A DNA stretch of 64,000 bases from Rhodeus uyekii (taxonomy: Eukaryota; Chordata; Actinopteri; Cypriniformes; Acheilognathidae), in the NCBI GenBank assembly GCA_037043235.1, contig JAWRVZ010000087.1, positions 758,501 through 822,500 of the forward strand. Reading direction: 5' to 3'. This document shows, one piece after another, positions 1 through 11,218 of the stretch. The translations under genes were made by a program, and so were the position numbers. Positions within the stretch are counted from its first letter, which is position 1. Each line of letters starts with the position of its first letter. The notes below the pieces were generated by a model. That model saw nothing but the letters and a program-made list of their open reading frames with translations, did no database searches and was not told the origin of the DNA.

Positions 1-3000
1 TCTCTTTTTTTCTTTTTTATGAAAGTCTTGGTTGGCCCACCTCAAGTACATCAGAAGCAGCTCCAGCCAGGTAAGCACGTGATTTAGCTACAACAGCTCT
101 GGGCAGGATGGTGGCGGCATCATTGATCATGTAGGCACTTCCAGCAGCTCCAATCATAAGATTAGCTTCACAGTGACAAGGGTAAGAATACAGTTTATGT
201 GTCAGGAGAATTGTACACAAATTTTTCGGAAACACCCAAGATGCTGTTTTTTTAGCTCTCACTCAAGAACTGTAAGACTTACTATTATAGAACTCCAGCT
301 GATGGGCTCTGCTGAAAGGGAAGCTAAGCCTGTCTAGCTTGCGACTCATGAGCTTGATGGCAACATTAGCTGCACCCGCACTGAAATGGACAACCATGAT
401 TACTTTTGTCTTGTGTTCAAATAATGCGATAAATTAAAATATATGAAACATTTGCTGCTATTCTTACACAGTTGCCATATCAGGAGAAGTGTTTCTCGTC
501 AAGGACTTGATGTGGGAATAGACAAAGCTTGCAACATGCATGTTAGTCTCCATCTTCAAAGCACCAGCAAGATTGGAGACGAGAGCCACTGAGGGCTTGG
601 CCTCAAATAACACAATACAAGCAACCATACGCACTTCAGGGTGGAGAGCCCTGTCCAATAAAAGCTGCAGGGCCACTGGCTGAACCTGAAGCAGAAAAGA
701 AGGCAGGGTATTATTAATAATCTTTTACACTAATTCTTCCCTACAAAATCTGACACTTACCAGTTTGGGGTCTTTCTTTGCAATGTTCTGCATGGCCAAG
801 ACGGCATCAACCTGGACTTTAATTGGCAGAGAAGAAGCTGCAGTTCTCAGTCCAGGTAAGATCTTCATGATGGGTTTAAGGCTAGCAGGTTGACCAGCAT
901 TGCCCATAGCTTTAAGAGCCAAAGTGATTTCAGGAATGTCATTCTTGGAAATGGCCTCTGCAATAATCTCATGGATTGGCTGAGGAGTTTGAAGCACATA
1001 CAGTTATACAAATAATAAAATATTCTAGTGAGTCCATCACAGATATTCATGGAGAGTTTTTTAGGTGTTTACCCTGAGGAGCTCAGCTGGGCAATTGGGA
1101 TGTGCAACGCAGTATTTGGCAATCAAGGAACCATATCCAAGCATCACGACTTTACGCAGAGTTGGGTTTGAGGTGATTTTCTCTTGCGTAGCCAAACTCT
1201 GTTCAGCAACATACAGCAGTGATTAATTTTATTTAGCTAAGATTTGAAGAACAGTACTTATATTAAAATATACCCACGGCTGTCAACTGGATGGTGTCCA
1301 AATCAGCAGTGACCCTTTGCAGAGCCCCCGCAATAGCCTGCATGAACTCAGGAACGGTAAGTTCATCAGCCAAGAACTTCTCCTTGATTAATTTTACAAT
1401 GACTTGTGTGCCAACAGCAGGAAGAGCATCCAGAAGCCAGCGCCTAGCAGATTCATTGTTTACAAACAAAATATTCCCCATGATCTGTATTGCTATGCAC
1501 TTCTTTCTCAAGAATTGTACCTGTAAACTGGTTTATGCTTGAACTGAGCCCAGATAGACTCAATACTCTGCAAGGGGGTGTGTTGCAGCAGCTGAATGAG
1601 CTCGAGAAACTTAAGTGGAGCATCATCATGGACCATGGCCTCATTGTTTTCAACCAAGTGCTTTAGGACCTCCATTACCTAGAAAGAGTACATACAGTGC
1701 TCAGTTGACTGCTTCATCATGGATCTTAGATCATTAAAGAGTTTAGTTAATGAATTATACCTGGGCTGGTGCATTGTTGATTTTCAGAAGTTGAATGGGG
1801 TTCTGAAGAATCTCATTTGAAAACTCATAGTGCAGAGATCCACGGGCCAAGTAATCAGCATGGATTGGAACAATGGGTTTCTTCTCAATCTCAACAAAAG
1901 ATAAGGTTTGACTGAAAATTAAAAAAAAAAAAAAAGTTAATTATTTGTGACATTGTTAATTATTTTTAAAGAAAAATCTCACAGAATATCAGTCATACTT
2001 TGCTTCCATCTGCACAGCACCATGGATTTCATTGAAGGGTGAAAACTGATGCACTTCCTCAACTGTGGCTTCAGTGATCAGCACACCGGAGGCAGCTGGT
2101 TTCATGATGTAGTTGTAAGATGCTGTTTCAATCAGACTCTTGACCTTCTGTTGGGAGAAAGGTGTATGACCATTGAACTCTTAGTATTTCTAGTATATTG
2201 AGTAAATATTTCAATAGTTTTCCAGTTTTCTTCATTACCTTTGTGCATTCATAACACTTCTCAGTGTATGCCAAACCGACTTCCTTTGTGATTTTCTCCT
2301 GACAGTGGCTCAAATCCTTAGACTTGGTGACAATAATTTGGTTGGACCTTGGATCCTCGCTGATGACATAATGGGTCTTGCACACTCCTTGAGATCCAGA
2401 CTTAAAGGAAAAGTAAAAAAACACACAAAACAAGCAAGAAACATTATATTGCAGTAATAGAAATTTAAAATAGACCAAAACAGGTACTAGGATCACTACT
2501 TACCTCTTGCAGTTCATAGATGTTTTGGGTCTTTTTGAGGTTGAGCTGAAGGATATTGAGGATTCCTCTGTACAGATTCAGTACTGTAGGGGAGACTTGT
2601 GAAGGGGCGAATACCTTTCCAACCACACCGTTAGAATACTCAAACTTGATGGGAATCTGAAGCTGCGCAGCAAGAGCTGAGGTGAGCTTACTGGCAGGAA
2701 CAAATTGATCCTTGGGCCAAATTCCAGCATACTCGTAAAGTTCAGGATCCGTGAACTGTAATGTAACATTTTCACTGTAAAAATACACTTATTTTTTATT
2801 TTCCTCTCAATGTGGAATACAGTTATTAATGGTCATTACCTTCATCATGAAATTGTTTTCTGTCACAGCATGGATTTCAACCTTGCTCTTGAGTTTTATT
2901 CCTGCTCTGGACAGACCTTTTTCAGGAAGACCACTCAAGAGCAGAGCCTCATACTTGTACACATAGGTATTATCACGGGCAAACTCAGGAACTGAAAACA

Positions 3001-3263
3001 TCAATGAGTCAATTGTTATGGTCATTATTTTTAAGCAATAATGCGGTCTAAATTACCACTTAAAATTCACTTGCCATATCATAATACTTACCAAGGTTGA
3101 TCTGTTGACTCGCTGAAAGAAACAAAAAAATATTCTGTGAATTTTTTTGTTGTTGATTTTTTTTTTCAAGTTCATCTAAAGATCTAAAAAGAGAGAACAA
3201 GAAATAAAAACAGTTTGACTTACCCACAAGGGCTACCGTCAGGGCAAGCACAACAGCTCTCAT
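1..3263 (-). CDS. vtg: Vitellogenin copy A, 5' half (14 exons, runs off left edge)
   Basis: Egg-yolk precursor, made in liver under estrogen and taken up by oocytes. Exons read right to left: 3263-3224, 3111-3091, 2991-2840, 2755-2504, 2400-2239, 2147-1999, 1911-1761, 1678-1521, 1443-1278, 1198-1073, 979-761, 685-468, 380-283, 165-41. All have AG acceptors and GT donors, phases agree, and there is no stop across 679 codons. The start was chosen because MRAVVLALTVALVASQQINL is a typical fish vitellogenin signal peptide and TATAAAAG lies 44 bp upstream. The content is the lipovitellin N-terminal barrel and helical domain. Exon 5 carries the TKSKDLSHCQEKITK segment, which resembles the receptor-binding region described for fish vitellogenins. 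The ninth intron uses a GTGGGT donor. The gene continues beyond position 1. The family call is near certain; which paralogue it is remains open. Confidence 0.95.
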
Positions 3264-3306
3264 GGCTGATGGTTTGGTTTGTGAAGAGCACCTTGGAGAA
3301 TCATAA

Positions 3307-3314
3307 CTTTTATA
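3307..3314 (-). promoter_or_regulatory. TATA box of vitellogenin A
   Basis: TATAAAAG on the minus strand, 44 bp upstream of the ATG. A start site 25-30 bp downstream would leave a 5' UTR of about 20 nt, in line with the very short leaders of fish vitellogenin mRNAs. Confidence 0.85.
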
Positions 3315-3415
3315 GTAGTTTCTTGATGACCTAGTATTTATTCTTGAATGAATTATTAACAGTTTATTAACAAGACTTCTGTCAACTTCTTTGAATATCA
3401 ATATCAGTAGAGGTT

Positions 3416-3430
3416 AGGTTATCCTGGCCT
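3416..3430. promoter_or_regulatory. Imperfect estrogen response element 1 (copy A)
   Basis: AGGTTAtccTGGCCT matches the palindrome AGGTCAnnnTGACCT with one mismatch per half-site and the correct 3-bp spacer. It lies about 100 bp upstream of the TATA box, a usual place for vitellogenin estrogen elements. It is conserved upstream of copy B. Confidence 0.6.
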
Positions 3431-3675
3431 GTCATCACGACATTCTTTACCCAGTGTCCACACTGAAACCATGATGATCATTTGTCTTTTATTTAAAAAA
3501 ATGTGAAAATGTGATCTTCAGTTCATATCATAAAAAATATTGCTGAAGCAACAATATTAGCTATGGAGGTGTATTATTGAAAACATATTCAATATTATTG
3601 TACATTTTTGTACAAATAATAAATGCGTTTAACAGCCCTGAACTGAAGGTTAATCTTAGCTCTCAGTTGTTGGGT

Positions 3676-3690
3676 AGGTTACCCTGGCCT
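3676..3690. promoter_or_regulatory. Imperfect estrogen response element 2 (copy A)
   Basis: AGGTTAcccTGGCCT carries the same two half-site mismatches as element 1, about 260 bp further upstream. Two imperfect elements can act together on vitellogenin promoters; cooperation here is inference. Confidence 0.55.
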
Positions 3691-4516
3691 TTATTTAAAC
3701 AACTTGTTAAAGTCCATATTAGTTCATACATTTTATTTAATGAATGGTGAAATACCATTGGATGAACATTGGAACTAGGTATGGAGGGATCTATGAAAAG
3801 TTTTAAACATTGTTAATAAAATGATTTTTTGTTGAGCACATGGAGAAAATGTATTAATGTAAAATGTATTTCTAACAAAGGGAAACTGCAAATCATTCAA
3901 CAGCAGTGGATTCCATTGATCACGGCACCTAATATTTAAATGTCAGTAGTGATAAAACCCTGGAAGATATGTACAATATGATTTCAATGTTGAACACACA
4001 CACAAACACTTCAGCTGTCTCGAGTAAGTCATATGTAGGCCATTAGTGTCATTGTCTTCCTGTGCTGCTTAGCTTATTGTTTTTAAGGGATGACTAGATC
4101 CTCTACTTCTGCAGATTAAATGGTGTTTAACATGCACGATTATATTCAATTTATTACCAAAAAGTGTTTTAAGGTAAAACCACCTAACCATAGCAAAGGA
4201 TAGACGTACCCTATAGAACACAGATATCTAATTAGACCACAAATTAAAGTCTTAACATGATCTTAATACAGTTTTAATTCAAAACTCTCTTTGCTCAGTT
4301 AAAGTTAAGTTACACACTTTCTCATCTCATCCAATCTCACAAGGTAGAGCAAGCAAGCAAAGTGATTGGATGAGACCAGAGCACCAGAGATAGGAAAGCC
4401 ATTTGCTCTGATGGCAGCATTTCTTGGGGATTATCTTTGCTCTGCTCTTTTGTAGCTTTTTGCTCTCAAAGTGCACAAAATAGACAGATTTGGCAGAATA
4501 CCATCAGTTTAAGGTT

Positions 4517-4522
4517 AGGTCA
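4517..4522. promoter_or_regulatory. Estrogen-receptor half-site
   Basis: A perfect AGGTCA half-site, followed at the right spacing by a poor second half (TTGCTG). It is about 1.2 kb upstream of vitellogenin A and has no counterpart seen at copy B. Confidence 0.25.
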
Positions 4523-5160
4523 CCCTTGCTGATGTTATCACAACCTTTTAAAGTCAATAATGATTTGAAGACCGTTTCACAGTTTGAATAATGTTTCACT
4601 TGAACTATTTTGTAATTGGTTATTTTAAAATAAATAATGCTCTCAATACAAATATTTTCAGTATTACATTTCCATTTATGTATTTGGCAGACTCTTGTCT
4701 CCAGAGTGACTTCATTAGTGACTACAAAGTGATTGCATTCAAGATCAGTTCTTGTTTTCCCTTGGAATCAAACCCATGACTTTAGTGTAACAAGTGCCAC
4801 ACTCTACAGAATCTCTTTGATCTACAGGAAAGCCACAAGACCAAGATATCCAGTCTGTAGATATCCTGGTAATCAGTATGATGGCTCACATTCACTAACT
4901 GGAGTGTCAGGACCAACACGTTTTTTGAGATAAAGATAGTAGAGTGTGGAAGCTCTCAAGTGCCTCCTCTATTTTCAATGGTCCATAGCCATGTCCCCCC
5001 TTTTTTTGACCTGAACCCTCTTGCGACTCATCTCCAGCCTTGATAATAACAACATCCAGCTACTCAGAGCTGGATAACTGCAGCACTGGTACCTCTACCG
5101 GGGCGGAAGTAACTGTAGCATGTGCTTCCAGATCCCTCATTTAATCAATCAGTTCTATTG

Positions 5161-5221
5161 TGCTTCACGAAACAATCACGCTAAAGTGTTCCCACAGCGT
5201 TTCAATAAAGTGTCTCGTTCC
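5161..5221. repeat. DIRS-type terminal repeat remnant
   Basis: Contains caatcacgcta followed by ttccca and tctcgttcc, a diverged match to the terminal repeats of the DIRS-like element at 25811-30780. It is short and degraded, so it is only a solo-end relic. Confidence 0.4.
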
Positions 5222-5684
5222 GACAACTTCTGCATCAAACGAAAACTGTTCTTGTTTATTTTACATGGAAAATTTGTACGTTATTTGATTTGACATGTTT
5301 TACCTGGATGTGGAGAAAAAAACTATCCCTTTTATCTCTTCTCAAAGTTTTCCATCAAAGACAAGGATCTGATAATACAAGATGGCACTAGTTAGGAGGT
5401 TGATGAGGATGTTTTGATATACTTTGGAGAGTTGATGAGCAAGATTCAGGCAAGCGTCTAAGTTAAACACATACTTCCCTAGCGCACTTCAGAAACATTT
5501 AAAGTTTTTCAAAGCTACAGAAAACCTCATTGTGCCTTTGGATTTGTAACACTATTTCCATCACTGAAGGATACATACTCAGGAACTGGATATGTAAGTA
5601 ATGAAACCTTTTCTCATTGTGCTAAAGTAATAAAAGCTTTAAAAATGGAGTGTGAAGGAATATTCAGGTTTTTTTTAATCGTAT

Positions 5685-5935
5685 GTTGCTTTAGGTCTAT
5701 TATATTCAGTTTTGTTATTTTTATTTATTGATGCCTAGTTTAGTGAGAAGTTCAGATTTTTTTAAATGTTTGCATTAATCTCATCTGCAGTAATTTTGTT
5801 TTTATGTAAAGGAGCATTTCTATGACCTTAAGAGCAATGAAAGATGCAGATCTTGGTGACTGAAAAGCAGCTAGAAGGTGACCATTTTAAGAATACTACA
5901 GATTTTTTTTTAAATCAGTGTGCTGAAAAGGACTA
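5685..5935. repeat. Distal upstream block shared with vitellogenin B
   Basis: Matches 22351-22590 over about 240 bp with scattered differences. It marks the far edge of the duplication that made copies A and B. In B the match stops where a DIRS terminus begins. Confidence 0.6.
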
Positions 5936-5996
5936 GATTTTTGAGTAACTGAAATTACCATTCAAGCATAAACAGCAACTTATTTGTGATATAGTC

Positions 5997-6620
5997 TGTT
6001 ATGACCGCTAGGGGGCAGCCGTAACAGGAAAAAGGAACGTGAGTCTCTATACCAGAAAGATATAAAATAATAACAAGTTTATTGTTAAAAGGGATTTTCT
6101 TCAGGGGCAGACAAGGCCAAAATAACAAACAGAAAAGATCTATGTGAAAACCTTCTACCTTTCCTGAACCCAAAAATAAAGAAAACAAAATACAATGTAA
6201 CTTCCCCATATCCCTCAACAAAACAAGGTGAAAAGATCTAAAAACAAAATGGCATCAAACCCCCTACTTCCCTTAACGTGCACAAAATATATACAGATGG
6301 AACAAAAATAATTATTTACAAGTAGCGAGAATCCGAGAATCATTGTCAAACAGGCATGGATCAAATAAACAAGTACAAAAGTCAATCACAAATAAACTCA
6401 CAAACAATATCACAATCAATCACAAAATAAACACAAAATCAACACTAACAATTTATCTGATACAAAATTGTAAACAAGACAAAGGCAATACGAAAAACAA
6501 TAGGGATGGGTAAACAATCAAACACGACGGCACAGTAGTGGCATCTTCTTAGTGTTTGAAGACAAATTAACAAAACTCAAGATCTTAACACCGTCAAGTC
6601 CAATACAGTGTTTTTGGTCT
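5997..6620 (-). repeat. Probable LTR remnant
   Basis: Starts tgttatgaccgctaggggg on the plus strand and holds an AATAAA-type signal on the minus strand near 6080, as expected for the end of a minus-strand LTR. The right edge and a target duplication could not be fixed. The remaining bases to 7102 hold nothing recognised. Confidence 0.3.
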
Positions 6621-7107
6621 TTCCAAGATTTTTCGACACTAAACGATTGGTAAAGTATAATGTATAATGCGAAAAACGAAATTTTCTAGAACTTGTTTTG
6701 TCATGTTTATTAATATATATTTTTTACAGGTACTTAAAATCTGGAACAGAAGTCTGCTTCCAGACTTCTAGAGCAATGGAACAATCCTAAGCTCAAGTTC
6801 ATTGCAGAGGTGAAAACGGTTAGTTCTAACTTGCATCTCAACAGCCGGGTTGCTGCTGACCAATGGACAAAACCAGGAAGATGAATGGCAAGATAAATCA
6901 TTTTGTTACTTGTGAAGATGTAAAGTTATGTCTGTTTTGACTATTAGTTGTTGATCTACATGCAACATGTTACATGCAACATGATGGGACAGTGATATGT
7001 ACTCTGTTTTGGACTACATTGTGCAGTTTTACAAGGTTTGTACTGAAAAACTAGTGAGATGTTACTTGTTTCTAAAGGTCCCTCCCCCCACATCGTTTCA
7101 ATCTTGC

Positions 7108-8565
7108 TGTAACGGACTCTGCCATGTCCCGTGCACCAGACTCCTTCACTCCGCCCACTCGTTCCATGTCACCTGAGTACTGAGCACCTGTAGTCAATCA
7201 CAATCACACAATCACACCCTCACTATATAACCAGCACTCACCCTGCACTCAGTGTCTGGTCTCTTCAATGTTACCCGGACTCTACCTGAGCGACCAAGCT
7301 ACCTTGAACTCTCCTCCTGAGCATTCCATGAACTCTCCTCCTGAGCATTCTCCAAACCCACTCCGAGTCTTTGCCAGCCATCCATCAACAACTCTGCATT
7401 CAGTTAAGCCAGTTAACATTGTTCCATTGCCATCACTATCCTGCACTAGTGATGGCAAAATGAAGCCCCATGAAGCAGTGAAGCCCTGCAGGGAAATGCT
7501 TCACACACACATAGGGGCTTCAAGATGATTCATTTGCTCGACTACCCCATCATGTGGGCAGAAACATGTATAACATGCTTGGTGCTTGCAATAAAATGGT
7601 GGGATGTGAATCATGCTCTGAATACAAAAATATTATTTTGAAGAGCGTTTTAACATGAATTGTTTTGTGTTATTTTATTTTTTTGCTTTTGCTTATGCAA
7701 CAAGTGAAAATGTTAAATAAGGAGGTGAAATAAAGAGTTTATTCATTTTTATTTAAAAACAATTTTTTCCACTATGGCTTTCAAAGTCTAAAAAAATATA
7801 ATTTATTGAATTGAAAAGTATTGAAATGTGATAATAAAGTGCTCAGCCAAGTCAACCTTCTCAGCTAAATTGAATTGCATATGTAAGAGTTAAAAAAACA
7901 ACTATACAGTGTAGTGTGGGGCTATGAATATAAATGGGATATATATCTCCTCGTTGCCATGCAAGACTCTAAAGTGCCTTAGCATAGTTGAGGTGTTATT
8001 ATTATAACTTAGCTCCTTGGAACACATCAGATGCTTCAGCTACAAGTATTCAGAAAAGTTGTCACATTTTATTTTATTCATTAATGGAATCTATTACATA
8101 GTAATTGCAGGTGCCTTACATTCTTAGGTGAGAACAACTGAAAGTGCTCCCAAACAGGGGAAAATCTCCTCTTTCTTGCTGGTTCCATCGCAAAAAAAGA
8201 AGCTCGAATCGAATGCCAAAAACAGCGCAATAAAGGGACCCAACAACACAAAAGCGAGGGACAATACATAGTGTTTCACTGCCGCTTTTATTTCGAGCTG
8301 CACTCAAACCTAGCGAATCCTTTCCTGAAGCAGTCACGTGGTACACCCGCTACGCGGGGCTTCAAACGTCAGCACTTACGTCAGCAACACGCGCATCGAC
8401 CCGCGGTTCATGAACCACTCATCTAGATTACTCGGCACACGCTTCAGGGATTCGAACCGAGAAGCACATCACTATCCTGCACCCGCTTACTGTCTTTGTG
8501 TCCTGCTGAAATAAAACCTGTTCCATCTAACATCTGTGTTCTGTGTTGAGTCTTTCCTGATGACA
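7108..8565 (+). repeat. Gypsy 5' LTR, interrupted by a hAT element
   Basis: LTR sequence runs 7108-7446 and resumes after the hAT insertion to 8565. It aligns with the 3' LTR at 10831-11204. It includes a tandem copy of the motif tgaactctcctcctgagcat that is single in the 3' LTR. Confidence 0.85.
7447..8474. mobile_element. Non-autonomous hAT transposon inside the Gypsy LTR
   Basis: 1028 bp bounded by inverted TAGTGATG ends and by perfect 8-bp target duplications tcctgcac at 7439-7446 and 8475-8482. Eight-base duplications and TAGNG-type ends are hallmarks of the hAT superfamily. No transposase frame is present, so it would need a helper. Nested inside the LTR, it is younger than the Gypsy insertion. 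Confidence 0.85.
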
Positions 8566-10830
8566 GAAGACCAGATCACCCGGCAGGCCGAAGCAGTAGC
8601 GGCTGAGCACTCGTCACCAGGTTTCATAACAATCCCTGAGTTAACCCATGCACTCCACCTAGCACTACAACTTGGATCCTCTTCTTCATCTGCCTCCGCC
8701 AGGCCCATGGCTCGGCCAGCGCCCTATGCTGGTGGGGTGGAGGAATGCAACTGTTTCCTTCTACAATGTTCTTTGTATTTTGAACTACAGGTACGTCAGT
8801 TTTAATCGAAGCGAGCTAAAATCGCCTTCATGATTTCCCTTTTGACCGGACGAGCTCTCCAAGGGGCCCAAGCTATCTGGATTGCCGATGGACCAGTTAC
8901 ACAGACCTTAGAGTGTTTCGTGAAGCAGCGGTCAGTACCTTACATACAAAGCCCCCTGTCACTGCACTTTCTTACACCGATGTACTGGTAGCCTCTGCTG
9001 TTATATCTGTTCCAGCTAAAGCCTTGATCGATTCCGGAGCTGCCGGAAACTGTTTCATCTTCGCTAATCCAGAAACTCCATGCCACAAAGTCACCGCTCA
9101 ACCCACTATATCGAGCTCACTGGGAAAACCGCTGGGCCGCGGGTGCATATGCTACGCCTCTTCAGAACTCTCCCTCAGGATCGGTTGCTTGCATGAGCAG
9201 CAGGCCATGGAGGAGTACGTCCAGGAGGCTGTCAAACAGGAGTATATCCGGCCCTCAACATCCCCTGCCGCTGCCAGCTTCTTCTTCGTGGCCAAGAAGG
9301 ATGGAGGCTTGAGGCCCTGTATTGACTATCGCCATCTCAATGCTCAGACCATCAAGTTCCATTATCCATTTCCCCTGGTTCCAGCTGCTCTGGAACAGCT
9401 GCGGGGGGCTCGCATCTTCACGAAGCTGGACCTGCGCAGCGCGTACAACCTCATCTGTATCCGAAAAGGGGACGAGTGGAAACCAGCCTTCATCACCCCC
9501 GCGGACCATTATGAATATCAGGTAATGCCCTTTGGACTTTCCAATGCCCCAGCTGTATTCCAGGGCTTTATGAATGAAATCCTCAGACTTCCTGAACCAT
9601 TTTGTCTATATTGATATCCTTGTGTACTTGTCAAGCCCTGAAGAACATCCCTCCCATGTTGCGCAGGTCCTCCAAAGACTCAGAGAACATCACCTCTTCC
9701 TGAAGTTGGAGAAATGTGGGTTCCACCGCAGCCAAACCCAGTTGCTTGGTTACATCATCGACCAGAGCGGCGTCAAGATGGACCAGGGGAAGGTAAGAGC
9801 AGTGCAGACCTGGCCCACACCCACAACCATTAAGGATCTGCAGAGGTTCCTTGGCTTTGCCAATTTCTATAGGAGATTTATTTGCAACTTCAGTTCCATC
9901 GCCTCTGCACTGCTTCGGAAAGGGCCCAAGTCTCTGTCCTGGACAACGGAAGCTGCCACGGCCTTCTCTACACTCAAGACAGCATTCTGCTCGGCTCCTA
10001 CCCTAGTTCACCCGGACCCTGAACTCCCCTTCATGGTAGAAGTCGACGCATCCTGCACTGGGATAGGAGCCGTGCTCTTGCAGCGGCAGGGCGAGCCTCC
10101 TCGTCTCCATCCAAAACTCACTAAGGCAAGAATCCTCACACCCTTCCATGCTATCTTGGCTATCAACCCCCTCTCTTCCCTTGGACAGGTGAGCCCACAG
10201 AAGTTCCAGCTGTCCATCACTGGTTCCAGGAGAGCGAGAGGGTCTGGGAATCGGCTCATGTCCATCTCCAGCGGGCAGTCCGTAGACAGAAGCTTCAGGC
10301 AGACCGACGGAGAGGACCCACTCCTCAATATCAACCGGGTCAACTGGTCTGGCTCTCCACCCGGGACATGCGTCTACGGCTGCCCTTCCAAAAGCTGAGT
10401 CCCCACTATGCAGGTCCATTCAAGATCCTGAGGCAGATAAATGAAGTTACCTACCATCTCCAGCTCCCTCCACAGTATCGCATCTCACCATCTTTTCATG
10501 TCTCACTGTTGAAACCCTTCACTGAACCCCTTGTGTCTCCTCCCACAGAGTCTAGTGCTGAAGCCATACCACCGCCTCCCCTCGATCCGGAGAACCTGAA
10601 CATGTACAGAGAGCACAAGATCTTGGATTCCTGACGACGAGGTGGCCTACTTCAGTACCTGGTTGATTGGGAGGGATACAGTGCTGAGTAACCCGGGACG
10701 ACATTCTGGACCCGTCCCTTCTCCAGGACTTTCACAACGCCCATCCTGACCGACCAGCGCCTCGGGGTCGAGGCCGTCCTCGTCGTAGCCCGCCGCAGTC
10801 CTCCGGAGCTGCCCATGGGGAGGGGGGTAC
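8536..10830 (+). pseudogene. Gypsy gag-pol remnants
   Basis: Gag N-terminus at 8536-8805, carrying the ARPMARPAPYAGG segment typical of fish Gypsy Gag. Reverse transcriptase at about 9190-9610 has the KKDGGLRPCIDYR and MPFGLSNAP motifs. A frameshift near 9590 moves the rest (to about 10120, RNase H start) into the next frame. The catalytic YxDD box reads YID-I, one Asp missing. The integrase core is deleted; 10368-10640 is the integrase C-terminus (SPHYAGPFKI), followed, past a stop, by chromodomain-like residues (LVDWEGYS). Nothing here can encode a working polyprotein. Confidence 0.85.
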
Positions 10831-11204
10831 TGTAACGGACTCTGCCACGCCCTGTGCACCAGACTCCTTCACTCCGCCCACTCGTTCAATGTCACCAGAG
10901 TACTGAGCACCTGTAGTCAATCACACCCTCACTATATAACCAGCACTCACCCTGCACTCGGTGTCTGGTCTCTTCAATGCTACCCGGACTCTACCCGCCC
11001 TACCAAGCTACCTTGAACTCTCCTCCTGAGCTTTCTCCAAACCCACTCCGAGTCTTTGCCTGCCATCCATCAACAACTCTGCATTCAGTTAAGCCAGTTA
11101 CCATTGTTCCGTTGCCATCACTATCCTGCACCCGCTTACTGTCTTGGTGTCCTGCTGAAATAAAACCTGTTCCATCTAACATCTGTGAGTCTTCCCTGAT
11201 GACA
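10831..11204 (+). repeat. Gypsy 3' LTR
   Basis: 374 bp, tgtaacggac to tgatgaca, uninterrupted. It contains a ctatataac TATA-like motif and an aataaaacc polyadenylation signal near the end. It is preceded by the polypurine tract ggggagggggg. Confidence 0.88.
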
Positions 11205-11218
11205 CTTGCAACATTTTA

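Larger units (their letters stand above)
3691..5684. other. Upstream flank of vitellogenin A, no gene
   Basis: AT-rich sequence. Up to about 3960 it matches the flank of copy B closely; about 4000-5684 has no counterpart in B, so it was inserted in A or deleted in B. Apart from an estrogen half-site and a DIRS-terminus relic, no gene or complete repeat is seen. Confidence 0.5.
7108..11204 (+). mobile_element. Defective Ty3/Gypsy chromovirus with both LTRs
   Basis: Both LTRs start tgtaacggac and end tgatgaca, and the element is flanked by the 5-bp duplication cttgc (7103-7107 and 11205-11209). A G-rich polypurine stretch lies just before the 3' LTR. The interior of about 2.3 kb is far shorter than a full Gypsy element and keeps only parts of gag, reverse transcriptase/RNase H and the integrase C-terminus with chromodomain. 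The 5' LTR is split by a hAT insertion. The element is clearly non-autonomous; the family is a V-clade/chromovirus judged by the C-terminal chromodomain. Confidence 0.9.

Noticed and set aside
1291..1542. Plus-strand frame antisense to vitellogenin exon 9, repeated at 19404-19655
   Set aside because: It lies opposite a well-supported exon; conservation in both copies follows from the duplication.
4500..4540. A third full estrogen response element
   Set aside because: The left half AGGTCA is perfect but the right half TTGCTG has too many mismatches, so it is kept only as a half-site.
8081..8346. Overlapping frames inside the hAT element
   Set aside because: They match no transposase, and the element is too short to be autonomous.
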